Shown: positions 45,518 through 56,180 of the stretch, in pieces | Position numbering within the stretch: the stretch's first letter is position 1 | Layout of the letters: each line of letters starts with the position of its first letter | From: Dichotomocladium elegans | Taxonomy: Eukaryota; Mucoromycota; Mucoromycetes; Mucorales; Lichtheimiaceae | Assembly (NCBI GenBank): GCA_025716815.1 | Contig: JAIXMN010000002.1 | Coordinates: forward strand, 1-64,000 | DNA length: 64,000 nt | Direction of reading: 5' to 3' | Notes under the pieces: model-generated | What the model saw: only the letters and a program-made list of their open reading frames with translations | Told to the model about the DNA's origin: nothing | Databases searched by the model: none | Position numbers and translations under genes: made by a program

Positions 45518-48500
45518 TATGTGTGTGCTAGCACGCACTTCCAGGCAAAGGCAGCGAGTTTATATTCTCGCATTTCCGGGTGAAGACAGCGAGTGTATCT
45601 TTTCGCATTTCCGGGCGAAGGCAGCGAGTTTATATTCTCGTTTATGGGTGTCTCCGGAGAGTACAAGGCATTGTTGTCTTATGAACGAAGATTCCAGGCA
45701 TTGAGAGCAACTACGAAGTTCACTTACGGGCGCAATCTCCACGGAAACAAGCCCATCCTATACGCGTGCACTCTTTCAGCAACATACACAGCTCATTATA
45801 CGGGCTTTGACTCAAACCTGGACGATGGCATGATCACTGCAAGCTTACGCCCTTATTTAAGGAATGGAGACACCTCATGAGGAGATGAAAGCGATCCAAA
45901 ATTCAATAAGCCGTTAATCAATATTCCCAGCAAATTCGACAATGTGCAGCAAGGAAAAAAGACAAGCACGAAACCTCCCTCGCCGATGAAATTATCTTCG
46001 TTCCCGATTTGCCTGATGTGCTATCAACTCAATAATATGAAAGGCCATCCGTTTATGCGCTGCTTCATATTAAAATGGACATCAACGTACAAGAACATCC
46101 TTATTGGCCTGCAACTCAAGTCCGAATGGCACGATAACGACTGGATCTAAGACAACATCGGTGCGACAATGGAGCAAAGCGCAAAGCGCGTACATGCGCT
46201 AAAACAGGCGAATCCGGAGAAGAAACACAAGAGAACAACGGTCGACATCGAAAAGAAGGAACCAAAAAGAAGAATCATAAAGATATACAACGACCATAAA
46301 GAAAAGCAAGAGATTTCGAGATACAACTGAAGAAGGAAAAATGACAAGAACAAGAACAAGAACAAGAACAAGAAAAAAAAAGAGTAAAAAAAAGAAGAGT
46401 AAAAAAAAGAAGAGTAAAAAAAAGAAGAGCAAAAAAAAGAAGAGCAAAAAAAAGAAGAGTAAAAAACAGAAGAGTAAAAAAGAAGAGTAAAAAAAAGAAG
46501 AGTAAAAAAAAACAAGAACAAGAATGAGAAGACAAAAAAAATAGCAAGAGATAAAGCAAGAGCAAGAGCAAGAGCAAGAGCAAGAGCAAGAGCAAGAGCA
46601 AGAGCAAGAGCAAGAGCAAGAGCAAGAGCAAGAGCAAGAACAAGATCAATAGCAAAAGCAATAGCAAAAGCAATAGCAAGAGCAGGAACAAGGACAAGAG
46701 CAAGAGCAAGAATAAGAATAAGAACAAGAAAACAAAAAAAAAGAAAACAAAAAAAAGAAAACAAAAAAGAACAAAAGCAAAAACAAAAAAGAATAGGAGC
46801 AAGAAGAAGAAGAAGAAGAAGAAGAAGAAGAAGAAGAAGAAGAAGAAGAAGAAGAAGAAGAAGAAGAAGAAGAAGAAGAAGAAGAAGAGGAAGAAAAGAG
46901 AACGAACAAAAAAACAAGAACTAAAAAAGATCTAAAAAAGAAGATCCAAAAAGGAAGATCCAAAAAAAAGAGGACAAGAATCAAGTGAAACAAAAAGCAA
47001 GAAAAAATACAATAGAGAAGGAGGAAAGAAGTCCAATGTCCAATGAAGAAACGAGCGGGGCATATGTCCAGAAGGAAGAGCAAGAAGGACAAGACACGCA
47101 GGAGCCGAAGAGGGCCGGAGACAAGAGATACAATCAAAGGAGAAGTAACGCCATCTGTCGATTGATAAATCAAGTACATCGCGCATGCGTCAGAGACAAC
47201 AGCAGGAGTCTACGAAACATCCAGATTGTTTCCGCGAAGATATCGCTGTGACCGAATACCCGTAACATTCGACGACACAATAAGCTGAACTTGTCCATTG
47301 AATCAACGGTGGTGAATATCTCAGCAACACGGCTGTCCAGTTGTCTGTGCGATCTTTAAGACAAATACCTTCCTATACCCGAAAGTGCACCCAAGATGTG
47401 CCAAAAGTCAAACGGCTTTTCACTCCAGTGGAAGAATTATATGTAACCCGTCGTTTTCGGTTGTCGAATTCGAGAACATTCTCAGGAATAGCCCAAGCTT
47501 ACGGCATTCACCCATGTGCCCGCTATTCCCATTGTTCACAAAGAAGTCCATAAAGATACACGATTGGGCAAGTTACTTTCAAAGCCTCGATCTTTGAATC
47601 GCTGCAAACTATCAGCGCATTTCTTTGATACAAGCGCTTGTACCGCCCATAGCCCTCGAGAGCAGTCTGCATCCGGCTTTCCTAACTTTCCGATGACAGG
47701 ATTTTCAGGAGTTCTGTATCATTGAGAGACTGACTCAACACCTCAAGCACAGTGGCTAGAGAGGTATTCCGTTCGTGCAAAGAGCACATCATCTCCATAA
47801 TAAAAAATACGTCCGTTTTCGGGTTTCTCACTTCTTACCGTTCTATACACTTCCAGCATTCAGAAACAAGTAATTAATACTATGGGAAGAGGGGAAGAGA
47901 CCTGTTAATACAGATACGGTTCAGTGCTGAGCAGGGCGACAGGTGGATGGGATGGGTACTTTCTGCTGGCTAATTGGTGGCCGTATATCGGGATCATTTT
48001 CTTCCGTTAATTGCGTTTGAGAGACTCGACCCTTATAAGTTTATCTCTGAGCCTGCAGTCGGTCAGAAGGATTAGTTACAAGGCTACATGGTCGTAGATG
48101 TGCTGCGAAGTTGATGGTGCTCATTTCGAATCACATTTGCTTCTAAGCCCATGATGCAGTTCTGTATTGCGTCGGTGAAAATGTCAGGCTTTAGTAAGGG
48201 TGTTGAATGTGTGCGTGCCTTAGTTTTGATATGTTCTGACATTCGCTTGAACGTCGCGCAACTATGATATGTTCCCCTGTCGCACATTTTTTGCGGACGT
48301 GTTAAGCTTTTGTCTGGACGCCTTGTTTATCAAAGTGTCATTGGGGTGAAAGGAAGAATTTGAGGCAAGTTCTCCTTTTCCGGGGATGCCTCGGATGACG
48401 CGTCATGTTTGCTGCCCCCTTTATGAATGTGCGGTAGATTGTGCTTATCTATTATGGGCTGTCAAGGCCGCCGTGAAACAAGCGAGCTGCATGTTCCAAA

Positions 48501-48767
48501 TGGCGGAAAACATCGGTTTCTGCATGCAGGCAACGATTACGCGGAAACGATCGTCTTTGGAACGTTTCAACAACACCATCCGGGGGCATTCGCCCGGAAA
48601 TCGTGCGAGAGAGGGCCAACATTGGAGCACTTGCGATATTTATTGTCATTAGAGAGACTGAGACTCTATGTCTGACGTATCCTTGCAAGGATGGATAGCT
48701 TGCCAAGCGTTGTCTCGAATGCACGTCGGACGAGCGCTCCCTTGTCAATTAGGGACATTTCAAGACA
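45518..48767. repeat. Duplication block C, copy 2
   Basis: Counterpart of 21356-23975, expanded by simple repeats at 46340-46890 and by a small local triplication near 45540-45640 (units of about 30-40 bp around GAAGGCAGCGAGTTTATATT). Block D follows immediately at 48768. Confidence 0.85.
46340..46890 (+). repeat. Purine-rich microsatellite cluster
   Basis: A series of A/G-rich simple repeats: CAAGAA units, 15-bp AAGAAGAGTAAAAAA-type units, a run of AGAGCA hexamers (about 46555-46640), then about thirty GAA triplets (about 46800-46886). All strand bias is purine on plus. The long Leu/Phe-rich minus-strand frames here are by-products. Copy 1 has only a short remnant (21845-21960). Confidence 0.95.
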
Positions 48768-49968
48768 GCCATTTCCTCCCCCGCCCCCACCTGTTGCATA
48801 TCCATTCCATCACGACTAACCTCATTTTGCTATGCCTGTCCCGATGGATGGATTAAAAGATTGAACTACAATGCACAGATACGTTATTCCCGATTTATTT
48901 GTCGTACGATGTAGATGTAAAAAGGCGAAGTGAGCCAAGACCAAGAAGCTTTAGATACAAATCCCATTCGAAGGGACTGATTAGGACTATCAAGGATAGA
49001 GCGCTTTGTGAGTGGGAGGGAGGTGAAGGGCCAGGAGGAGGAGATCGATTTTCTTTGAGCCGCAAAATGGCTTCTGCATTATTTGGATAGCAAAAGGTTC
49101 AATATTTATTTGGCGGTCGGAACTGAGCACGAGCGATATGGGCGTGCACTCATGGTGCCACAGCATTAGTGGCAGGATTGTCAAAAGACTAGATCACTTC
49201 TATCAGGCAGAGACACTGGTGGTGGGGGGAAGATTCGATTACAATGCATCGTCAGCCACGGATTGCAGATGTTCATGCAAGCAACGTGGTCATGTCGTGA
49301 GAGAGAGTGAAAATTCGGCCTCTTCCTCTCCCCTCTACCCCTCTCGCGGGCCACAAAACATAGATGACGCGTGGACACCTCTTTCCGGCTACCCCCTAAG
49401 AAGCAAGACCGGTTCCAGTTCTATCGCAAAAAAATGGCCACGTAAGGTTCATCAAGTGTAATACATCTCCATTTGCTGTAATGGGACTCCCTCAGAATAC
49501 CCAGCCCAGAACCCGCTGCTCCTGTAATTCGACCGACACCCATGATCGGGCCATGGCTACGTATAATACGGGTGAAACTCTTAAAAACGGGGTGGCTGCT
49601 GATGATATTGTTTATTTATTTGTTTTACGGCTACCCCAGGGATTCGAGTCAGGTCACACACATCCGGAATGTTTTTCAGGTACATACATGCTCTGTGCGA
49701 GAGGCAGGACATTAATTGAAGCGGTCAGATACATTGCTTAATGTTGCATATATGTCATGAACTTTTTCACCAGTAACCTCACTTGCATAATCGCGGTTAA
49801 CCTAAGCCTCTTTGCTAGCTGCAATGATGTAGATAAGACAGCGACGATCGGATATCCGGATTTTGCCAGCTTTCTATCCGAGCTATGTTCTTATAGATAT
49901 AGCCCGAGAGATATAAAAGCATATCGTCATGGAAGGTAAAGACGTTTTCACAAAAGGACTAAAATTAG
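48768..49968. repeat. Duplication block D, copy 2
   Basis: Counterpart of 11837-12925, attached to the end of block C. It has extra sequence near 49400-49435 and 49660-49770. No protein recognised. Confidence 0.8.
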
Positions 49969-52326
49969 TACTGAAGGAGTACTGAAGGACGTTTGTATGT
50001 CATTACGTATGGTTGGTAACACTAGTGCAGCAGAAACTCTCATCTATAGCCTCCATCATTCTGATCGGTATTTGCAATTACGTCGCTAATCTCTGAAGTT
50101 GTGCTCTCTGATTCAAAGGTTTTGGCAGGTATGCTGACGTGTTCAGATGGCACGGCCGAGCAACGTGTTTAGAATAAAGCCAGGCGAAGACTTTGCTGTA
50201 CAATCAGAACTTTAAATGCTTGTAAATTGTATTCGAATGAAAGCAATTTGCTCTGCGAAAGCATATAGGCATTTATCACATTATCATAGCAGCACTGTGC
50301 TGACTGCGAACTCGAATAGCACTTGAGAGTAGAATGTTTAGGACGATGATAAAGAGAGGGGAAACCCAATGTTCGCATTTCATTTCGGCTATCGCGGTAA
50401 AATTTCTTCCTCTGCTTCGTGGTAGTCGCTTTTTTGTTTCCTAGTCCAATGCCTCTCCAATCATCGACGCATTAATTCGACCTATCCAGACAGTAGTAAA
50501 TCAACCAAAGACTGTTGTGTACTTGCGAGTGCATTACAGAAATATATCGAGTTTTCATTCTTTCCGGATAAAGTATATATCCTTTCTGAACAACTCTGTA
50601 CGACTACAAACCATGTATACGACCACGATTAATCGAGGGACGGCTCACAGATAATCCAGTGTTGATCTTCGAATTAACGTGTATCCAGTAATGAACGAAT
50701 CCAATTGTCAGCGTCGAAATGAATGTAACCTCCATCCGGAAATTAAGTTTCTCTGCCGCGAAGAAAGTGGTCCTCGAGTCCGGTTAATGCTTGAAGCTGA
50801 AGCTGAAATAAAGTCGGGCTTTCTGAACTACTTGAATACCATATCCGCTTTTCACTTCCTTCATTCCGGACAACTATCTCCATGTCCGAAAAATGTTTCA
50901 AAAGTGCAAATTGCTTGTGAAAATTCCTATACATCAAGGGCAACTCTCCAGATACATAGGCAAGATTGTGTTAAATCGGACATCTGCAGCAGTTTACGTC
51001 TAATGTTGCCTCTAGAGATCATTGGGCACCGTGGCCGAGGAAATGATCAACAGTAAATGCGTTTATAGTCGGATAAAAACACACTAACTGCCATCTTCCC
51101 AACTGTTCTAGTTGTTGAAGAATATTGCAAGATATGCTACGCAAATAGTCTGTGTGAGAACGAAACGGATTGCAGAGTATACATTTCCTCACCAATAACA
51201 TAATCCATAGGCTCAGGAAAGCTACGCTCATCAATGACATGGCCTTGGCGATCTTCGTAAAAAAAATAGACTGTTCATTTCAGAATGCAAAATGTGTGTA
51301 GAGACGGCTTATTTGTGCGACACCTTTCCGTGTATGTATGTGGCATTCGATTTGTCATTGCGCACAACGATTTCAGGGCAAAGTGTGATTGTATTTTAGC
51401 CGTCCTGCGACTTCAGAACTAACAGGTGCGACTTTGCTTTTCGAAAAATACTTTTATAGTTGAAAAGAAAACAATATTCATGCCCTGACTGACTTTGAAA
51501 TGAATGATGTTTCAGGTACATGCGCATTGATCCCTAGGATTACCGCCTCTTCCCCGCATGAGGCTAAAGTTTCTACTCAACGGCTGCTAAATCAGGGAGA
51601 TCTTTCCATTTCTTCAGGATGATGCGTCCTTTGACCAAAGTTCGTTCGCTGATTGAGGTATAAAAGTTTTTTTTACTTGCCTCATACAGACCTTTTGCGG
51701 CGACCAATCGCGCTTTCTTAACTACCTTGTACCCAGCCTTACACGAGATGTAAATTCTGTACAGCGATTTCCATGAGAAAAAAAAAAAGAGCGAACACTC
51801 TAGATAGTCTATGCACGAGACAACTGTGTGTGTGCTATATGGCCGCGGTATACTGTCTTCCCATTCGGAGGATTTTCACGGTAGGACAAGTGAGATAAAA
51901 ACTCCGTTTCGTCTGGGACATGATTATGTGAGGTTTTCCGCGAAGTTCATCCTTTGCCGCAACGTCCCTTGTCCTATGGTAGATACGTATCAAATAATAA
52001 AATAGCGGGTAAAAGAAAAAGATCGCCTGGGATTGATAAAAGTCGATCCCTATCTTGCGAAAAAAAAAGGATATTGCCTTGTATTTCCGTTGTTAGATCG
52101 TCTTTCCATTAGAGAATGGCGTGTTTCATAGAGAACAATGCTATAGCTGGGGAGGGGGAGAGAAGCGAAGGATTTGCCAACTCGAGATTGGAAAATCAAT
52201 GGACCCGGGGGGGAAAGAATGTGCAAGAGAGGCTTATGTAAGAAACAGGAGCGAGAAAATGGTTAACGCATTCTACCTGATTTCTCATGACGGACATGCT
52301 TAGATAATCCCTGTGAGAAGAATGCA
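49969..52326. other. Transposon debris and 5' flank of the beta-galactosidase gene
   Basis: No intact gene. A frame at 50679-51056 (125 codons) is unrecognised. The dispersed relic at 51019-51260 is listed separately. Confidence 0.4.
51019..51260 (-). repeat. Second copy of the dispersed coding relic at 4.4-4.8 kb
   Basis: The minus strand reads YEDRQGHVIDERSFPEPMDY then VIGEEMYTLQSVSFSH before a stop. It matches the plus-strand segment at 4619-4740. The shared protein sequence shows a common element; the family is not identified. Confidence 0.5.
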
Positions 52327-52333
52327 TATAAAA
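52327..52333 (+). promoter_or_regulatory. TATA box of the beta-galactosidase gene
   Basis: TATAAAA lies 68 bp upstream of the ATG at 52401, followed by a pyrimidine-rich stretch. The spacing is plausible for a fungal core promoter. Confidence 0.55.
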
Positions 52334-52400
52334 GCTGGGGGACCCTCCACCCTCCTTTTTTTTTACATGACTTGCTCTGTATATACACTTCTCATAAGCG

Positions 52401-55400
52401 ATGATGGTTCTCAAGGGCGCCCTGACAAGCATTTCGCTTGCGATTGCTGCGACCCTTCTACCCACCCTAATCCATTCGTCACCCGTCCTCTCCTCACGCG
52501 AGGCCAATACGACCAGTTATAGAAATAATGGACTGCAGGATCTTGTTCAGTGGGACTCATACTCACTTGTCGTGAATGGCGAACGCGTCTTTCTGTTCTC
52601 TGGTGAATTCCATGTATGTTCCATACCACTTTCTGAACGGACCCGACTTGATAAACTTGTACACATACACATGTATATATATATCCAACGTAGTATTTTC
52701 GCCTACCATCCCCAGACCTTTGGAAAGATGTATTGCAAAAATTCAAAGCCCTGGAATTCAACGGTGTCTCGTTCTACTTTAACTGGGGATATCACTCTGC
52801 CAAAAAAGGGGTTTATGATTTTACAGGCGTCCGTGACATCCAAAAAGCCTTTGCGGCGGCTGAAGAGGCTGGTCTTCACGTTATTAGCCGTGCCGGCCCG
52901 TATATTAACGCCGAAATTGTAAGAGAGAGAGAGAGAGAGAGAAAGCGAACCAGCTACCCAGCAGAGAAAATCAGTTTTTCAGATCTAACAGCACATCGTT
53001 TATAGGACTCGGGTGGTTTCCCTGGCTGGTTGGGCACCATGTACAGCATGGCTCGCAAGAGCAGTCCCGAGAACGATGCCAATTCCCGCGAATGGCTTAA
53101 TGAGATCGACAAGTATCTTGTGCCCAATCAGATCACTGAGGGCGGTAATATCATCCTCAACCAGATCGGTAAAAACAGCCATCGCAGGTCATACTTGATC
53201 CATGTATTTATTCTCTTCTTGAAAATCCAATTGGCGCTTATATAGACAACGAGTACGCAACAAACATTGATCCTTACTATCATGAAATGATCAAGACCAA
53301 GTTTGCCGAGGATGGCATTGTGGTCCCCTCCATTTATAATGACCCGTGGACAAGCGGTCGGTTCGTAAGCGGCGTGGGTTCGGTGGATATTTATGGATGG
53401 GATAGTTATCCTGTGCTATTCGACTGCTCGAATCCCGAGATCTGGCCTGCTAATGCAAGCACCTACTGGCGCGCATTCCACGAGAGCAACAATCCCACCG
53501 AACCCATGGCCCTCTATGAGTTCCAGGGCGGCTCGTACGATTCCTGGGGCGGACCAGGCTATGAAAAGTGCCGCCGACTTGTGAACGAAAGATTCGCAAA
53601 GGTCTTCTATAAGAACAATTACGCTCAGGGCGCCACCATCCAGAACCTGTATATGGTCTACGGCGGTACTTCATGGGGTAACTCTGCAGGAGCAGGCACC
53701 TACACCTCCTACGACTATGCCGGCGCCATCACCGAGGCCGGTTTGCTAACACCCAAGGCTTATGAACTCAAACTTCAAGGTAAATCGTATGTAAATCCTC
53801 ACGAGGGATTGGAGTGCAGGAGAGTTCCCTCCTCTCCCCCTTCTGTACGTAATTTTCTTATATACCTTGTCTCGCACATAGGCACATTCTTGAAGACCAT
53901 CAAATCTTTTGCGGCCACACATCATTTTGTACCGAAAACTGACAATAACGAGACTATCCTTGTGGATGGCCTTGCATCGATTGACACGCATGCGAAGTTC
54001 TATATTGCGCAGCACAGGAACACGCCTTCCAACGAACTGGACTCGTAAGTAATCAGCACGTATTCAGCCGCTGTACCGTTTACGTATTCTAAAAGGATTG
54101 GTACGGCAGATTCCACATTACCGTTGAGACAACAGATGGCACCTTTGTTGTGCCGCGCAGCCGCAAGAGCAAGCTGGTCCTGAACGGTCGCGATGCTAAG
54201 ATCCTTGTTGCCGATTATGACTTTGAATCACAACACCTTGTCTATGCAACCAGCGAGATCTTCACACACCAGAGCTTTGAGTCTTACGACGTCCTGATCG
54301 TCTATGCTTATGAGCAGGAGGATGGCGAACTTGCGCTTAAGCTCAAGAACAAAGACCACCATCAGGTCAAGGTCTCTTCTTCGGCAAAGGGAGTCTCTTC
54401 CTCGGTGAAGAACAGCATCGTGCAGATCAACTACAAGCATCCAAACGGAACAATTTCCATCTACGTGAGCAGCAGCGGCGATGATGGTGACGGTAATACC
54501 AAGGATCTGCTTATTTTAGTGGCTGGTTATGAGAGCGCCGCCACACGCTGGTGGGCGCCTACGGTCAAGGACACTGCATCCGATCGTGTCTTGATTCAGG
54601 GCCCCTATCTTGTTCGAGAGGCTTCCATTGAAGGGTCCACAGTCCACTTCCTGGGCGACATCGACGAGGATACGCCTATCCAGGTTGTGGTGCCCGACTA
54701 TGTCAAGGCTTTCACGTGGAACGGCAAGGCCATCCATCTCAGAAAGGGCAAGCATGCCATCTGGACCGGCCTCCTCAAGTTCACTGCCCCAAAGAATCTT
54801 TTGCTACCCGATCTTCGCAAACTCGACTGGAAGTACAGTCCAGCATCGCCCGAAACGCATCCTGATTTTGATGATTCGTCTTGGATTGTTGCAAATCATC
54901 TTCAAACAAACTCGGTGACCGTACCCAGCAGTTGGCCCATCCTTTATGCTGATGATTATGGTATTTTATAAACAAACCTTTCCAATCTCGTCAGATGTGG
55001 TATGGGATCACTCATGCTTTCTCTGCAAAAAAAAAAGGTTTCCATTGCGGTAACATTTGGTATCGTGGCAAATTTAATGGCTCATCAGCCATCACCGGGT
55101 TTAATCTGACAGCACTGTCAAGCACTGCCTCTGGATGGGTGGCATGGCTCAACGGCGAGTACCTTGGCGGTTATGATGTGGGCAACCATGCGTTTGAGAA
55201 TCCAAAGGGCCTGAAGACCGAGGGCGAGAACACGCTGTCGCTGCTTCTCTGGACAGCCGGCCACACGGGCGACTGGAACGCGAACGACGAGTTCAAGATA
55301 GCGACAGGATTCACACTCGCGACGCTCCTTGGCATTGGCAACCAGAGCATCTGGGATATCCAGTGGAAGATCCAGGGCAATCTCGGCGGCGAAGACCTAG

Positions 55401-55927
55401 CTGACCCCGCGCGCGGCCCTTACAACGAAGGCGGCCTTTATGGCGAGCGGTTCGGCTGGCATTTGCCAGGCTTTGACGATCGCGCATGGAAGGTTGTGTC
55501 GCCCCAGAAGAACCGTACAGGCCTTGCTTGGTATCGAACATCCTTTGATGTCCATGTTCCCGACGGCTACGACGTTCCTCTGGCCATAAATATCAAGGAT
55601 GAGACCAACACCCGCTACCGTGCCTTGATTTTTATTAATGGCTGGCAGTTCGGTCGTTACGGTAAAGTCCAGAGTGGAACCCCAAAACTCAAAGCTGATC
55701 TTTTTTTTCTCTTAGTCAACGACATTGGACCTCAAACCCAATTTTATTTGCCTGCAGGTATCCTCAATACCAAGGGCACCAATACCCTTGCCATCGCTGT
55801 CGTGCCCTTTGACAAAGGCGCCCAGCTGGGGGAGGTCACTCTGGAACCTGTTGGCGTACTTCAATCAGCCATGCCCGCCGTGTCCTTGGTGGACTCACCA
55901 GGATACGATGCCCGTAGGACGTATTGA
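52401..55927 (+). CDS. Secreted GH35 beta-galactosidase
   Basis: Extracellular glycoside hydrolase family 35 enzyme releasing terminal beta-galactose from plant polysaccharides and lactose, like Aspergillus LacA. Eight exons (52401-52613, 52694-52918, 53006-53168, 53246-53779, 53882-54044, 54110-54960, 55038-55661, 55716-55927) join in phase to 994 residues, the usual fungal length. A signal peptide (MMVLKGALTSISLAIAATLL) is followed by the TIM-barrel, with FSGEFH, GVSFYFNWGYHSAKKGVYDF and ISRAGPYINAEIDSGGFPGW. The acid/base Glu lies in NQIDNEY (most relatives have ENEY) and the nucleophile Glu in MALYEFQGG. The beta-sandwich domains at the C-terminus include HCGNIWYRGKF and INGWQFGRYVNDIGPQT. 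One acceptor (ten A then G, at 55037) is unusual but required by the frame. Confidence 0.93.
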
Positions 55928-56132
55928 TCTTCTCCGCAAGGGTGAGTCGGGGGAGGACGAACACGAATAAAACCATTTGTGTAAAAAGAAAATTTATGTG
56001 CTGTGCTCAAGGGGGGGGTTTGGACAAATGCAGTGTGTAGTATTTGCGTTTTGATAGAGGTAATTTATGCGTGAGAATGTTAGCAGAATGGCAAACCAAT
56101 TACGAAGTTGTCTCACCTTTAGGGTGCCTCCC

Positions 56133-56151
56133 CTCCATTTGTCGAATGGAG
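56133..56151. other. Perfect hairpin just 3' of the Fanzor relic
   Basis: CTCCATT and AATGGAG form a 7-bp stem with a 5-nt loop, about 30 bp beyond the Fanzor stop codon. TnpB and Fanzor guide RNAs are often encoded at the 3' end of the nuclease gene, so position alone makes it a candidate; a stem this short can arise by chance. Confidence 0.3.
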
Positions 56152-56180
56152 AGTGGCCTGAGCATCTTGCTTATAGCATC

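Noticed and set aside
46147..46917. 256-codon Leu/Phe-rich minus-strand frame resembling a membrane protein
   Set aside because: It is the antisense of A/G-rich simple repeats; composition alone makes it open and hydrophobic.
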